Shown: positions 43,285-51,933 of the stretch, in pieces
How the letters are laid out: the number at the start of each line of letters is the position of its first letter
How positions within the stretch are numbered: the first letter of the stretch is position 1
DNA from: an uncultured Kiritimatiellota bacterium
GTDB taxonomy: Bacteria; Verrucomicrobiota; Kiritimatiellia; RFP12; UBA1067
Direction of reading: 5' to 3'
Length of the DNA stretch: 56,012 nt
NCBI GenBank assembly: GCA_934621385.1
Contig: CAKTUI010000014.1
Span: 1 to 56,012, forward strand
Notes under the pieces: model-generated
The model's database searches: none
What the model saw: only the letters and a program-made list of their open reading frames with translations
Told to the model about the DNA's origin: nothing
Made by a program: the position numbers and the translations under genes

Positions 43285-44409
43285 TCATTCGAGCTTGCTC
43301 TTCTGCCGCGGATCGAACGCATCGCGCAATCCCTCACCGACCAAGACGGCCAGGAGCATCACGATGAACAGGGCAGCCGCAGGAAAAACGACCAGCCACC
43401 AGGCAAGGCGGAACTGCTGGGCCTCCTGCATCAACTCACCGCACGAAGGCGTCATCGGAGGCAAGCCAAAACCCAGAAAGTCAAGTGCCGCGAGCGAGCC
43501 AATCGCCCCCATCAGCATGAACGGGAAGAGCGTAATCAGCGGCGTCAGCGCATTGGGCAGAATCTGACCAAAGATGATGCGAACAGCTGAAAGTCCCTGG
43601 ACTTTTGCCGCCTCGACAAACGTCCGCGTCCGAAGGCGCAGGAACTCGGCCCGTACATAATAGGAGACGACAATCCAGTTGAAGACGGCATAGCAGATAA
43701 GGAGAATGGTAAAACTGCGACCGACCGTCGAACCGATAAAAATCATCACATAGAGGAATGGTATGGCACTCCATATCTCCGTCAGACGTTGTAGGGTAAT
43801 ATCCGCCGCGCCGCCGAAATAGCCTTCAATCGCCCCGACAACCAGCCCGATGAACATTCCCGACAAGGCAAGCAGCAACCCAAAAAGAAGTGAAATGCGC
43901 ATTCCATGGACAACCCGAGCGTAGACATCTCGTCCCCCCGCGTCAATTCCGAACGGATGCCCCTTGCACGGACGAAATGGAAAGCTCACCTCAGGAGGCG
44001 GGAGTTCTCTCACCTCCCCAACGGGGGGCTGGCGCGGCTCCAAGTAAACCCGCACATAACCCGAGCGCGGCGTTTCACGAATGAGATACTCGTCCGAAAG
44101 TGCCGCACGAACAGCATCCGGAGACCGCCCGGATGTCACAAGTTCGCGAATCTCATCTGGTCCCTCGAACTCAAAGACAACTCCACGCTCGTCGACATTG
44201 TAACGCGCCGCACGGATGTCATAGCGATGCTCAATGACTGGCGCACGATAGGCCTCAAGTGTCGATGCGTCGACCACGGCATTCGGATCGCAGGGAGCCG
44301 TCCATTCGGCCGCCATGCAGAAGAGGAAGACGACTCCAAGCGCAATCAGCGACCACCACGCACGACGAATGCGGCGAAATGCACGAAAGCCTCTGGACGG
44401 ACTGCTCAT
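43285..44409 (-). CDS. ABC peptide transporter permease, YejE/OppC-like
   Basis: 374-residue inner-membrane permease. The N-terminal helix (WSLIALGVVFLFCMAAEWTA) is followed by a periplasmic insert of about 120 residues, as in YejE, then HPFGIDAGGRDVYARVVHG (typical of OppC/YejE) and five helices. The EAA loop is EAAKVQGLSAVRIIFGQILPN. It is the natural partner of the YejB-like permease at 9393-10442, but the two genes are 33 kb apart. The start overlaps the murG stop (ATGA). Confidence 0.9.
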   Translation of the reverse strand: MSSPSRGFRAFRRIRRAWWSLIALGVVFLFCMAAEWTAPCDPNAVVDASTLEAYRAPVIEHRYDIRAARYNVDERGVVFEFEGPDEIRELVTSGRSPDAVRAALSDEYLIRETPRSGYVRVYLEPRQPPVGEVRELPPPEVSFPFRPCKGHPFGIDAGGRDVYARVVHGMRISLLFGLLLALSGMFIGLVVGAIEGYFGGAADITLQRLTEIWSAIPFLYVMIFIGSTVGRSFTILLICYAVFNWIVVSYYVRAEFLRLRTRTFVEAAKVQGLSAVRIIFGQILPNALTPLITLFPFMLMGAIGSLAALDFLGFGLPPMTPSCGELMQEAQQFRLAWWLVVFPAAALFIVMLLAVLVGEGLRDAFDPRQKSKLE

Positions 44410-45479
44410 TTCTTCGCCGAGGCCTCCACCAAATCGGCGACCCGTGCCGTTGCGTCAGGCATGGCGAGCGCGGCCATTTTTTCATATTTCTTCGCCAGGC
44501 GCTCGGGATGGTCATAGCACTGGATCAGATAGTCACACAAGTGCCGCGCCGTCAATTTCGACTGGATTCCCTCATCCGCCGCGCCCGCCGCGACAAAAGC
44601 CTCCGCATTGAAATGCTGATGGTCACGCATGGCCGTCGGTAGAGGAATCAGGAATGCAGGTTTTCCACAGGCGGCCAATTCGAAGCATGTCGAGGCACCC
44701 GCCCGTGCAATGACCAAGTCCGCCGAGGCAAAGGCATCCGCCATCTGTTGCTCAAAGGCGTGGACACGTGCAGGCATCTGCGCCGCCGCATAGACTGCCA
44801 TCACGCGCCCCTCGTCCTTTACGCCCGTCTGGTGAATGACATAAAGTCCGCGCCCCCCATCGCCCCTTTTCGCCAGTTCCGTACGCATCATTTCAAGGGC
44901 CTTGCTCGCCAACTCATTCACCATGTGCGCCCCCTGCGAACCTCCCGTTACAAAGACGACAAACGATGTTGCCGGAATGAAACTGAAGCGGTGCCCATCG
45001 GCAATCTCGCGGCGAATCGGCAACCCCGTCTTGACCGTGCGAACAGTCGGCAGGCACTTCGCCGTCATCTCAAAACTCGTAGCAACAACCTGCGCATAAC
45101 GAGAAAGAAACTCGACAGCCTTACCAGGAATTGTATTCGCCTCGTGAAGGACGACGGGGACACCACAGCACTTCGCGGCAAGAACGGGCGGAAGACTTGA
45201 ATAGGAGCCCATTGCCAACAAGGCGTTCGGGCGAAACCGCTTCAACTCGCGCCGACAGCGAACAAACGAACGAAGAATGGCAAATCCATTGCGCAGGCAA
45301 AGCTGCTTCGCTCCTGTGGAGAACGTCAAGCCCGACCATCGTTTCAGGACACCCGACTCGACCGACCGGCCCGAATTCCAGACGACAACCTCATGCCCAC
45401 GGCGGACAAGCTCCTCCGCAACGGCAATTCCCGGGAAAGTGTGCCCGCCCGTTCCTCCACACGCAACAACAATCTTCAT
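44406..45479 (-). CDS. murG: UDP-GlcNAc:undecaprenyl-PP-MurNAc-pentapeptide GlcNAc transferase
   Basis: GT-B glycosyltransferase of 357 residues that makes lipid II at the inner face of the membrane. It begins MKIVVACGGTGGHTFPGIAV, has LLAMGSYSSLPPVLAAKCCG and LHEANTIPGKAVEFLSRYA, then VFVTGGSQGAHMVNELA and the donor site VIARAGASTCFELAACGKPA. ATG at 45479 gives the family start; a TTG 9 nt earlier was rejected. It is separated from the dcw genes at the window start. It follows the Bat-like TPR gene by 2 nt. Confidence 0.95.
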   Translation of the reverse strand: MKIVVACGGTGGHTFPGIAVAEELVRRGHEVVVWNSGRSVESGVLKRWSGLTFSTGAKQLCLRNGFAILRSFVRCRRELKRFRPNALLAMGSYSSLPPVLAAKCCGVPVVLHEANTIPGKAVEFLSRYAQVVATSFEMTAKCLPTVRTVKTGLPIRREIADGHRFSFIPATSFVVFVTGGSQGAHMVNELASKALEMMRTELAKRGDGGRGLYVIHQTGVKDEGRVMAVYAAAQMPARVHAFEQQMADAFASADLVIARAGASTCFELAACGKPAFLIPLPTAMRDHQHFNAEAFVAAGAADEGIQSKLTARHLCDYLIQCYDHPERLAKKYEKMAALAMPDATARVADLVEASAKK

Positions 45480-45481
45480 GA

Positions 45482-46861
45482 TTACCAATCCCTTTCGTTC
45501 GGCGGAAGCGGGGCCTTGCGCATACGCGCCTTCTTCTCGGCCTCATGTTCATCATTGCGCTCCTGCGCCTTTCTCAAGATGGATTCCACCTCCGCATCCT
45601 CGGACGACTCCTGTTCGTCGGCGGACTGCTCATCATCCTCCTTCTCATCCTCTGACGGATTGTCCTGCCGTGATTCCTGCTGCCGTTCGGAATCCTGCGG
45701 CGAATGCCTGTCCTTCGAATCGGCCGGCTGGTTCTCCTGTTTCTTCTGCTGATTTGTGTCACTCGGTTGATTCTGCGGCGCATTCTGTCCATTTCCCTTC
45801 GAATCCTTCGGCAAAAGATCCTGAATCTGACGAATCATTTGAATCGCCTCTTCCTGTCGCGGCGGAAGACACTTCTCGACGCACTCCATCTGCACCTTCT
45901 CAAGTTCCGTCGCAAGAGTAGAAATCTTCGCCTGGTCCTCTGCCGTGAATGGTGGACGGTTGGTATCGGTTTGCGCCTGCTGCTCATAAGCCCGCGCCCA
46001 GGATGGGAATTTCGCACGAAAAGCCCGCGTATAGTCAAGCGCATCCTGCTGCCAGCTGCGACCGTTGAAGGCCTCGACATCCACCCAGGCGTTCGACTGC
46101 GACGAGAGATCTTCTGCCATGGCCAAGGGCGGAAGTGCCATCAGCTTGAGGAAGCGCGTGTAGTCGTGCTCAACATCACTCAGGGTCTCATACGCACCGT
46201 CCGCCAAGTCAGCCAATTCACGGGCCGATTTCTTTGTCTTTTCCTGGGCCTGTGCGAGCTGCTCAAGAATGGTTGCGGACTGTTCCTCATTGGTCACGCT
46301 CTGGCAAATCGCCTCCTTGACCGGAATCCACATATCCGCAAGCGTCCCGGCTCGCCGCGAAAGCGAATCAGCAAGTGCCACAACGCGCTCTGCCTGATTC
46401 GTACGATACCCAGCCGACTCCTGCATCAGCGAGCGCGCTTCGGTCGTCGCCGTCAGCATCAGTGAACCGGGATCCTTCCCCTGAAAGGATTTCATGACCT
46501 CGGCAAGGCGCTTCGTCTCTCGGGCCTCGGGAAGGCGGTCGATTGCCCGCGTGAAATTGCGATTCGCCCGCGCATCGGTCGGATGCGCCCTAAGCGCAAT
46601 TTGCGCGGCGAAAGCGGATGTCTCAAGGTCGCCCATCTCATGCGAGAGTTTTGCAACGACTTCCGCCGCACGTGCGCCAAATTCACGCGTCAGCATCAGG
46701 GGCTTCAGCACACGAAGCGCATTCGTGACATCCCCTGCACGATAGAAGTCGACGCCCTGATTCCACACCTCACCATCCGTCATCGCCGGAGTCTCCGCAG
46801 AATGCGCAAACCCCGCCCAGAAAACGGACAACAGTAGGCAAGAAATGATTCGAATCCTCAT
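45482..46861 (-). CDS. Secreted TPR protein, BatC-like
   Basis: 459-residue protein with a signal peptide (RIRIISCLLLSVFWAGFAHS), TPR pairs near the start (WNQGVDFYRAGDVTNALRVL, LSHEMGDLETSAFAAQIAL) and a very acidic, Gln/Asn-rich low-complexity stretch from about residue 350 to 430 before the end PLPPNERDW. This layout, including the terminal DW, resembles BatC/BatE of the aerotolerance operons, although no BatA/BatB VWA genes are nearby. Start at 46861: TGGTATAAT lies 9 nt upstream. The protein probably sits in the periplasm. Confidence 0.8.
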   Translation of the reverse strand: MRIRIISCLLLSVFWAGFAHSAETPAMTDGEVWNQGVDFYRAGDVTNALRVLKPLMLTREFGARAAEVVAKLSHEMGDLETSAFAAQIALRAHPTDARANRNFTRAIDRLPEARETKRLAEVMKSFQGKDPGSLMLTATTEARSLMQESAGYRTNQAERVVALADSLSRRAGTLADMWIPVKEAICQSVTNEEQSATILEQLAQAQEKTKKSARELADLADGAYETLSDVEHDYTRFLKLMALPPLAMAEDLSSQSNAWVDVEAFNGRSWQQDALDYTRAFRAKFPSWARAYEQQAQTDTNRPPFTAEDQAKISTLATELEKVQMECVEKCLPPRQEEAIQMIRQIQDLLPKDSKGNGQNAPQNQPSDTNQQKKQENQPADSKDRHSPQDSERQQESRQDNPSEDEKEDDEQSADEQESSEDAEVESILRKAQERNDEHEAEKKARMRKAPLPPNERDW

Positions 46862-46870
46862 ATCAGGTGG

Positions 46871-46879
46871 ATTATACCA
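46871..46879 (-). promoter_or_regulatory. Extended -10 promoter of the Bat-like gene
   Basis: ATATGGTATAAT on the minus strand with 9 nt to the ATG at 46861. The leader contains CCACCTGAT and no ribosome-binding site. Confidence 0.7.
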
Positions 46880-47051
46880 TATTTGCCCCCTCAAAGGGCA
46901 ACAAACCGATTCTTCTGGGGTGGCGCAAAGCCGCCCGTTCGAGTGCAGACCTCATTCAGCCGTACGCCGCAGCACGCTCTTGATAAGCCTCCCTGTCTTA
47001 TTCAGGATGAAATCTCCACCCGAAATCAAGCCCAACAGTGCCATATTCCTG

Positions 47052-48107
47052 TCAAAATGAGAGATAGCCACATTCCCATGCCCCGATTCGCGGCAAGAGG
47101 AGCCGAACTTCGGTCCCTGTGCGCACAAGAGGAATCTGAATGGGTTGCGCTTCGGGCTGATACCATGTCGCCGACTGCACCCCCAATGGAACGCCGCGCA
47201 AGCGGACGAATGTCGGCTCCTGTCGGTCAATTGATGTGTTTACAATCGCCACTGTCATCAGTTCGCCCTTCTCGCCCACACGCGGCATCACGAACGACAT
47301 GACCGCCGACTCAAAAACGAGAGGAAGCCGTCCGTCAGCCGCACGGTCGCACACCGCATAAAAATTCGTCAGTCCCGTCGTTGAGGCGAGCTGCATGACA
47401 CGCGTCCAATAAAGGGGCGAGGTCGCGGCAATTTCACAAGAGCCAGCCATACGGACCTTAATCGACGCGACGGATGGCAACGAACCAAGTGACTTTCCGT
47501 TGGCCCCGACAATGGGTACGCCCCGACAGGCAACAAGTCGGGGTGGGCAGTCGCCCGCCACAGAGAAACCGCATGGTTTCGTTCCTCGGTTCGCATCATG
47601 ATAACCCTTGAGAAATACGTGCGCTGCCGCAAGGCGGGGGAATAGGCGATCGGCGTAGAAGTCCGTCGTTTCGTCCGTACGCGCATCCGCCGAAACCAGC
47701 GTACCCCAATCCTGTCCCGTGCAGTCACCACTCTCAAGAATTTCGTCCGTATGCCCAATAATCGTCTGGATTTCTATGGATGGGACAATACCCATTTTTC
47801 GCAGATCTTCCGCCGCAATCGCACACTGCCGCGCATGCTCCTCGTGCCAGGTCAGTTTCGGAAAACTGACACCCGTCGAGAACCAAACCTCGTCAAATGC
47901 CTCTCGGTTCCGGCTCAAGGCCTCCCGCATCTCCGGCCATTTGTCCGGCTGGGTAAAGCGGAATCCAAAACGGAGAGCGCAGAATGGCGGCGTATCTGCC
48001 ATAACCAGCCCAGTTGGAAAGAAGGCCATGAGGATTGCGCAACCAAAACGTACGCTCCGCAAAAGCGGACTATTCCCCGTCATCTTCCAACGGATACGAC
48101 TATTCAT
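47052..48107 (-). CDS. Secreted protein of unknown function
   Basis: 351-residue protein with a signal peptide (LLRSVRFGCAILMAFFPTGL then VMADTPP). The first part looks like the start of a (beta/alpha) barrel (CALRFGFRFTQPDKWPEM, EVWFSTGVSFPKL, GIVPSIEIQTIIGH). The last 100 residues look like a beta-sandwich (LMTVAIVNTSIDRQEPTFVRL, GAWECGYLSF) as found at the end of some glycosidases. It is short for a barrel plus sandwich, so an internal deletion is possible. AAGGAG lies 7 nt before the ATG. I do not recognise the family. Confidence 0.75.
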   Translation of the reverse strand: MNSRIRWKMTGNSPLLRSVRFGCAILMAFFPTGLVMADTPPFCALRFGFRFTQPDKWPEMREALSRNREAFDEVWFSTGVSFPKLTWHEEHARQCAIAAEDLRKMGIVPSIEIQTIIGHTDEILESGDCTGQDWGTLVSADARTDETTDFYADRLFPRLAAAHVFLKGYHDANRGTKPCGFSVAGDCPPRLVACRGVPIVGANGKSLGSLPSVASIKVRMAGSCEIAATSPLYWTRVMQLASTTGLTNFYAVCDRAADGRLPLVFESAVMSFVMPRVGEKGELMTVAIVNTSIDRQEPTFVRLRGVPLGVQSATWYQPEAQPIQIPLVRTGTEVRLLLPRIGAWECGYLSF

Positions 48108-48219
48108 TCTGGGCTCCTTACGACACGGACAACCAAACCTCCTTCGGCCCTGAAACACGCACCTGAAACCACTTTACCGTCAACCGAGAATCGCCGCGTT
48201 CAACGACAATCGGCGGCAC

Positions 48220-49074
48220 TCAGCGGATACGGATACGGAATGGCTCCCCTTCACCCGCCGCCCCTGAATCGGGGGCAAGTTCCTCAGAGTGCTCCTCAAC
48301 AGCCGATTCAAATGAAACTGACCCCATCTCCTCCTCCACAACCGAGGAAATGTTCGTCTGAGGCACGACTTCGGGGAACATGGCCGGCTTTTCCGCCACA
48401 AGCGCCACAGGGGCGACAGACTGCGGCTTTTCCTTCTCGGACGAAAGTCCAGGAAGCCAGCCAGCCGTCCATGCCGCATAAGTCATCATCGAAAGGAAAA
48501 GGAGTGCCATCGCGGCTATTGTGCGCGGACGGCGCATTTCCTGCGCCAACTTGCCTTGCAGAACCTTCCGTGCATAGTGCAACCGCGCTTTGACGGTACC
48601 CGACGGAACACGAAGAACCTTTGCGACCTGCGCGATCGGCTGGTCAAGCAGATAATGGAGAACGACCGCCTCCCGCAGGTTCTTTGGCAGTTCGCCAACC
48701 GCCCGGCGCAGAAACTCATCGTCACTTTTCGAGAGAATGTCGTCAACGGTCGAATTGTCGGCCCGCCCCAAGGCGGACTCCATGTCTGCCGGATCAAAGG
48801 CCACCACCGCATTGGCCGCCTTCAAGTCGAGGTCATTCTTACGCAAGTTGCGCATAATCTGCCGCATCCAGTCGATGACGCGCCCCTTGCCCTCATCAAA
48901 GAAGGCAATCTTGCGAATGGCGCGATCCAGCGTCCGAATCGTCAGATCCTCCGCGTCCGACGCATTCCCCATACACAGGTGAAGCGCCTCCGCATAAAGT
49001 GCAGCACGATACTCCGCAAAGAGCTGAAAAGCCCCACGGTTAAGATCTTCCTTAATATCCTGTGCAACACCCAT
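48220..49074 (-). CDS. ECF-type sigma factor with C-terminal membrane anchor
   Basis: 284-residue protein. Residues 1-95 match sigma-70 region 2 (LHLCMGNASDAEDLTIRTLD, WMRQIMRNLRKND) and about 120-175 match region 4 (VGELPKNLREAVVLHYLLDQ, AQVAKVLRVPSGTVKARLHY). The usual stand-alone ECF factor ends there, at about 180. Here a transmembrane helix (TIAAMALLFLSMMTYAAWTA, near 195-215) and an acidic Pro/Ser-rich tail of about 70 residues follow. The sigma would be tethered to the membrane with its tail outside, so release by proteolysis or direct sensing is plausible. No anti-sigma gene is adjacent. Confidence 0.85.
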   Translation of the reverse strand: MGVAQDIKEDLNRGAFQLFAEYRAALYAEALHLCMGNASDAEDLTIRTLDRAIRKIAFFDEGKGRVIDWMRQIMRNLRKNDLDLKAANAVVAFDPADMESALGRADNSTVDDILSKSDDEFLRRAVGELPKNLREAVVLHYLLDQPIAQVAKVLRVPSGTVKARLHYARKVLQGKLAQEMRRPRTIAAMALLFLSMMTYAAWTAGWLPGLSSEKEKPQSVAPVALVAEKPAMFPEVVPQTNISSVVEEEMGSVSFESAVEEHSEELAPDSGAAGEGEPFRIRIR

Positions 49075-49136
49075 ATTCTATCTACTGATACAGGTGATAG
49101 ACCGAAAAGGTTGGAAAGTTTCTCCCACCACTTCGC

Positions 49137-49361
49137 CTAAAACCGCACCAGCGCAAGCACAATAGCCAAAAGAAGAATGACAAACGAGAGAACCCGGCGA
49201 CCGGCGGAAACGCGTTCTCCGCCGTCACTGGCACTCGGTTTCGTCCCGAGCGTCTTCTTGAGTCCCCGAAGCACAAGAGGCAACCGCCCCTTGGGAGTGC
49301 AAATCGCCGCCGCAACGCAAAGAAGCGCAACGACGGCGATAACCCGTATCAATTCGGTCAA
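49137..49361 (-). CDS. Small two-helix membrane protein
   Basis: 74-residue reading frame with a TTG start, AAGGAG 8 nt upstream, 12 nt after serC. It has hydrophobic segments at each end (LIRVIAVVALLCVAAAI and VLSFVILLLAIVLALVRF) around a basic loop. The function is unknown. The ribosome-binding site and tight spacing to serC support a real gene. Confidence 0.55.
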   Translation of the reverse strand: MTELIRVIAVVALLCVAAAICTPKGRLPLVLRGLKKTLGTKPSASDGGERVSAGRRVLSFVILLLAIVLALVRF

Positions 49362-49373
49362 GGGTTGGACTCC

Positions 49374-50471
49374 TTAGCCGTTCTTCTTCTCGAAGTCCTT
49401 CATGAACGCGACGAGCGCGTCCACGCCCTCCATCGGGAAAGCGTTGTAGATCGAGGCGCGAAGGCCGCCGACCGAACGATGCCCCTTGAGGGAGGACATT
49501 CCAAGCTTCTTGGCCTCGTCGATGAACTTCTTCTCAAGTTCCTCGTTATTGCCCTGAATCCGCCAGGTGACGTTCATGTTCGAACGGAATTCCTTGACGG
49601 CCGTACCCGTCCAGAAGTCACTCGAATCAATCACATCGTAAATCTTTTGTGCCTTTGCGGCGTTCAGTTTGAAGAGGTTCTCCTTGCCCATCTTCTTGAC
49701 CCACTTCATCGTTTCGCCAAAGATATAGATTCCCCACGTCGGCGGCGTATTGTAGAGGGAGTCGTTGTCCACGTACGTGCGGTACTGGAGCATCGTCGGA
49801 ATGTCCGCATTGCCCTTCTCGGCCAATTCCTTGCGGATGGCGACAACGGCCATGCCCGAAGGCCCGAGGTTCTTCTGAGCACCGGCGTAGAACATGTCAA
49901 ACTGATTGTAGTCGCGCTCGCACGAAAGAATGTCGGACGACATATCGCAGATAAGCGGGCCGTTCACTTTCGGGAATTCCTTCAGTTCCGCACCGGCAAT
50001 CGTCTCGTTTGAACAAAGATGACTGTAGGCGGCATTCTGCGACCACTTCCATTCATCGGCATGCGGCATACGCGTCGGAATGTCCTTCGCGCAATCGGCC
50101 GCGACATTGCAGGTGGCACCAACCAGGGCGGCGACTTTCTGCCCCTCCTTCAGGGCCTTGCCCGACCACGTTCCCTGCTTGGCATAATCCGCCGTCTGCC
50201 CCTTACCGAGAAAGTTCATCGGAATCATGGCAAACTGCATCGACGCACCACCCTGAATGAAGCAAACCGACCAGTCGTCACCAAGCCCGCACAGCTCCTT
50301 GAACGTCGCGATCGCCTCCTGATGGATGGCATCGTAATCCTTTCCACGATGGGACATTTCCATCACGGACATTCCGCTGCCCTTGTAGTCCACCAAATTG
50401 GACTGGGCATCCTGAAGAACCTCAAGCGGAAGAACCGCTGGACCCGCCGAGAAGTTATAGACACGCGACAT
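49374..50471 (-). CDS. serC: Phosphoserine aminotransferase
   Basis: 365-residue PLP enzyme that converts 3-phosphohydroxypyruvate and glutamate to phosphoserine, in serine (and possibly pyridoxine) synthesis. It begins RVYNFSAGPAVLPLEVLQ, has GMSVMEMSHRGKDYDAI, the PLP lysine in MFYAGAQKNLGPSGMAVV and the end SVGGLRASIYNAFPMEGVDA. The family length is normal. AAGGAAAGG lies upstream of the ATG. serA and serB are not in the window. Confidence 0.95.
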   Translation of the reverse strand: MSRVYNFSAGPAVLPLEVLQDAQSNLVDYKGSGMSVMEMSHRGKDYDAIHQEAIATFKELCGLGDDWSVCFIQGGASMQFAMIPMNFLGKGQTADYAKQGTWSGKALKEGQKVAALVGATCNVAADCAKDIPTRMPHADEWKWSQNAAYSHLCSNETIAGAELKEFPKVNGPLICDMSSDILSCERDYNQFDMFYAGAQKNLGPSGMAVVAIRKELAEKGNADIPTMLQYRTYVDNDSLYNTPPTWGIYIFGETMKWVKKMGKENLFKLNAAKAQKIYDVIDSSDFWTGTAVKEFRSNMNVTWRIQGNNEELEKKFIDEAKKLGMSSLKGHRSVGGLRASIYNAFPMEGVDALVAFMKDFEKKNG

Positions 50472-50506
50472 TTCTATTAGTATCCTTTCCTTAATGAAAA
50501 CCTGTT

Positions 50507-51355
50507 TCAGTTCTTATCACGATTCGTCGGCACACCCCACGACTCCAACTTGGAGGCTATCCAATCGAATGAAGCCTCGTGCATCTCACGGGACTTGCCG
50601 CAGGGAATCACCGGCCCGCAGGCACAGCGAATGTCATAAGAGGTATCAACTGTTCCAAAATCCTTGAAGACCTTACGAAGAAGCCCCTTCTCCCGTGTCG
50701 GCATGCACCTGGAGTCTATGGCAATCGGCACGATTGGGCAACCGGCCTTCTCGGCCAATTTGGCCCCGATGGAAGAGAAATGGGCACGAGAAAAAACTTT
50801 CTGCCGCGTCCCCTGGGGGAAGATCAGAAAACTGTTGCCCTCGCCAATACGCTCAGTCCCAACCTTCAACAGCGTCATCAGGTCCTCCCGGGGGCTCTTG
50901 CGCCCGATCGGCACAATCCCCATGTGCGCGGCAGCTCGCTCAAGTGCCGGCAAATGTGCAAGCGAGGCCTTCGTCACCACGTTAAAGGGTCCGTACGAAA
51001 GCAGAACCGGCGGAAGGAAGATCGTCTCGTAGGTCGACATGTGGTTGCACAGGTACATCACCGGGCCATCATAGGCCTTTCGGTTCTGCCATCCCTCAAG
51101 GATAACATTCATGCCCATAGCCTCAGCCACCTGAAGCGTCGAGAAGCAGAAATGCGCCCACTTGTCGGTCGTCAACCGATGAAACGCCTCCCAAATGGCA
51201 CACATCGGAAATACACGCGTCACGGCCATCGTAAAGCGGAAGGTCGTCCACGCACTCTGCCGTGTACGAGCCTTCGCCCGATGGTCGTCCGCCGTACGGT
51301 AGCCGCCCGTCTCAAGCAGCTCCCGACGGAAACTCTCCATATCCGTCCTGTTCAT
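50507..51355 (-). CDS. 1-acylglycerol-3-phosphate acyltransferase-like protein
   Basis: 282-residue PlsC-type acyltransferase. Motif I is normally NHxSxxD; here it reads CNHMSTYET, with Glu in place of Asp. Motif III is FPQGTRQKVF (normally FPEGTR), and motif IV is CPIVPIAID. The lack of clear transmembrane helices suggests a peripheral membrane enzyme. The unusual residues may change the acceptor or rate. Start at 51355: TGGTATAAT lies 8 nt upstream. The substrate is not determined by sequence. Confidence 0.82.
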   Translation of the reverse strand: MNRTDMESFRRELLETGGYRTADDHRAKARTRQSAWTTFRFTMAVTRVFPMCAIWEAFHRLTTDKWAHFCFSTLQVAEAMGMNVILEGWQNRKAYDGPVMYLCNHMSTYETIFLPPVLLSYGPFNVVTKASLAHLPALERAAAHMGIVPIGRKSPREDLMTLLKVGTERIGEGNSFLIFPQGTRQKVFSRAHFSSIGAKLAEKAGCPIVPIAIDSRCMPTREKGLLRKVFKDFGTVDTSYDIRCACGPVIPCGKSREMHEASFDWIASKLESWGVPTNRDKN

Positions 51356-51363
51356 TGCCCGCT

Positions 51364-51372
51364 ATTATACCA
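51364..51372 (-). promoter_or_regulatory. Extended -10 promoter of the acyltransferase gene
   Basis: TTTTATGGTATAAT on the minus strand, 8 nt from the ATG at 51355. Confidence 0.7.
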
Positions 51373-51441
51373 TAAAATGCTCAGTGCGGACGCACCAAGT
51401 GCCACCAAAATGCGAAAAGGTGACTTGCAACGGGCGCAAGC

Positions 51442-51933
51442 TTAGGCAATCGCCACATCCACGGGCACCGTCAGTCCCACAAGCACCCGATCGAGATCCG
51501 CCGGCTTCATCGCCACCAGGATTCCCCGATGCCCGGCGTTGATGTAGATTTCTGGCAGGTCATAAATCGTCTTCTGCACATAGACGGTCATCCGCTTGCG
51601 CGTCCCGAAGGGCGAAGTTCCGCCAACATGGTAGCCGCTGTGGCGATCGGCCGTATCGGGTGCGCAGGTGACGACCGTCTTCACACCACGGGCACGCGCC
51701 AGATTCTTCGTCGAAATCTCGCAATCACCATGCATCAGGCAAACGAACGGCTTCTTTGTCTCGTCCTCCAAGATAATTGTCTTAATCGTGGCATGATGGT
51801 CCAACCCCAGCTCCGCCGCCGCTTGGGCCGTGCCGCCATGCTCCGAATAGTCGTAGCACCGCGCTTCATAGGGAACCTTCGCGGCATTGAGCGCTCGAAG
51901 CGCATTCGTCATGGGTATCGTCGTCGGCTTCAT
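51442..51933 (-). CDS. ybaK: Cys-tRNA(Pro) deacylase YbaK/EbsC family
   Basis: 163-residue editing protein that hydrolyses misacylated tRNAs, typically Cys-tRNA(Pro). Motifs are TNALRALNAAKVPYEARCYD, TIKTIILEDETKKPFVCLMH, KNLARARGVK, and YHVGGTSPFGTRKRMTVYV with the conserved GGxSPxG. The ATG overlaps the miaA stop (ATGA). The last gene of the greA-to-ybaK minus-strand run. Confidence 0.92.
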   Translation of the reverse strand: MKPTTIPMTNALRALNAAKVPYEARCYDYSEHGGTAQAAAELGLDHHATIKTIILEDETKKPFVCLMHGDCEISTKNLARARGVKTVVTCAPDTADRHSGYHVGGTSPFGTRKRMTVYVQKTIYDLPEIYINAGHRGILVAMKPADLDRVLVGLTVPVDVAIA

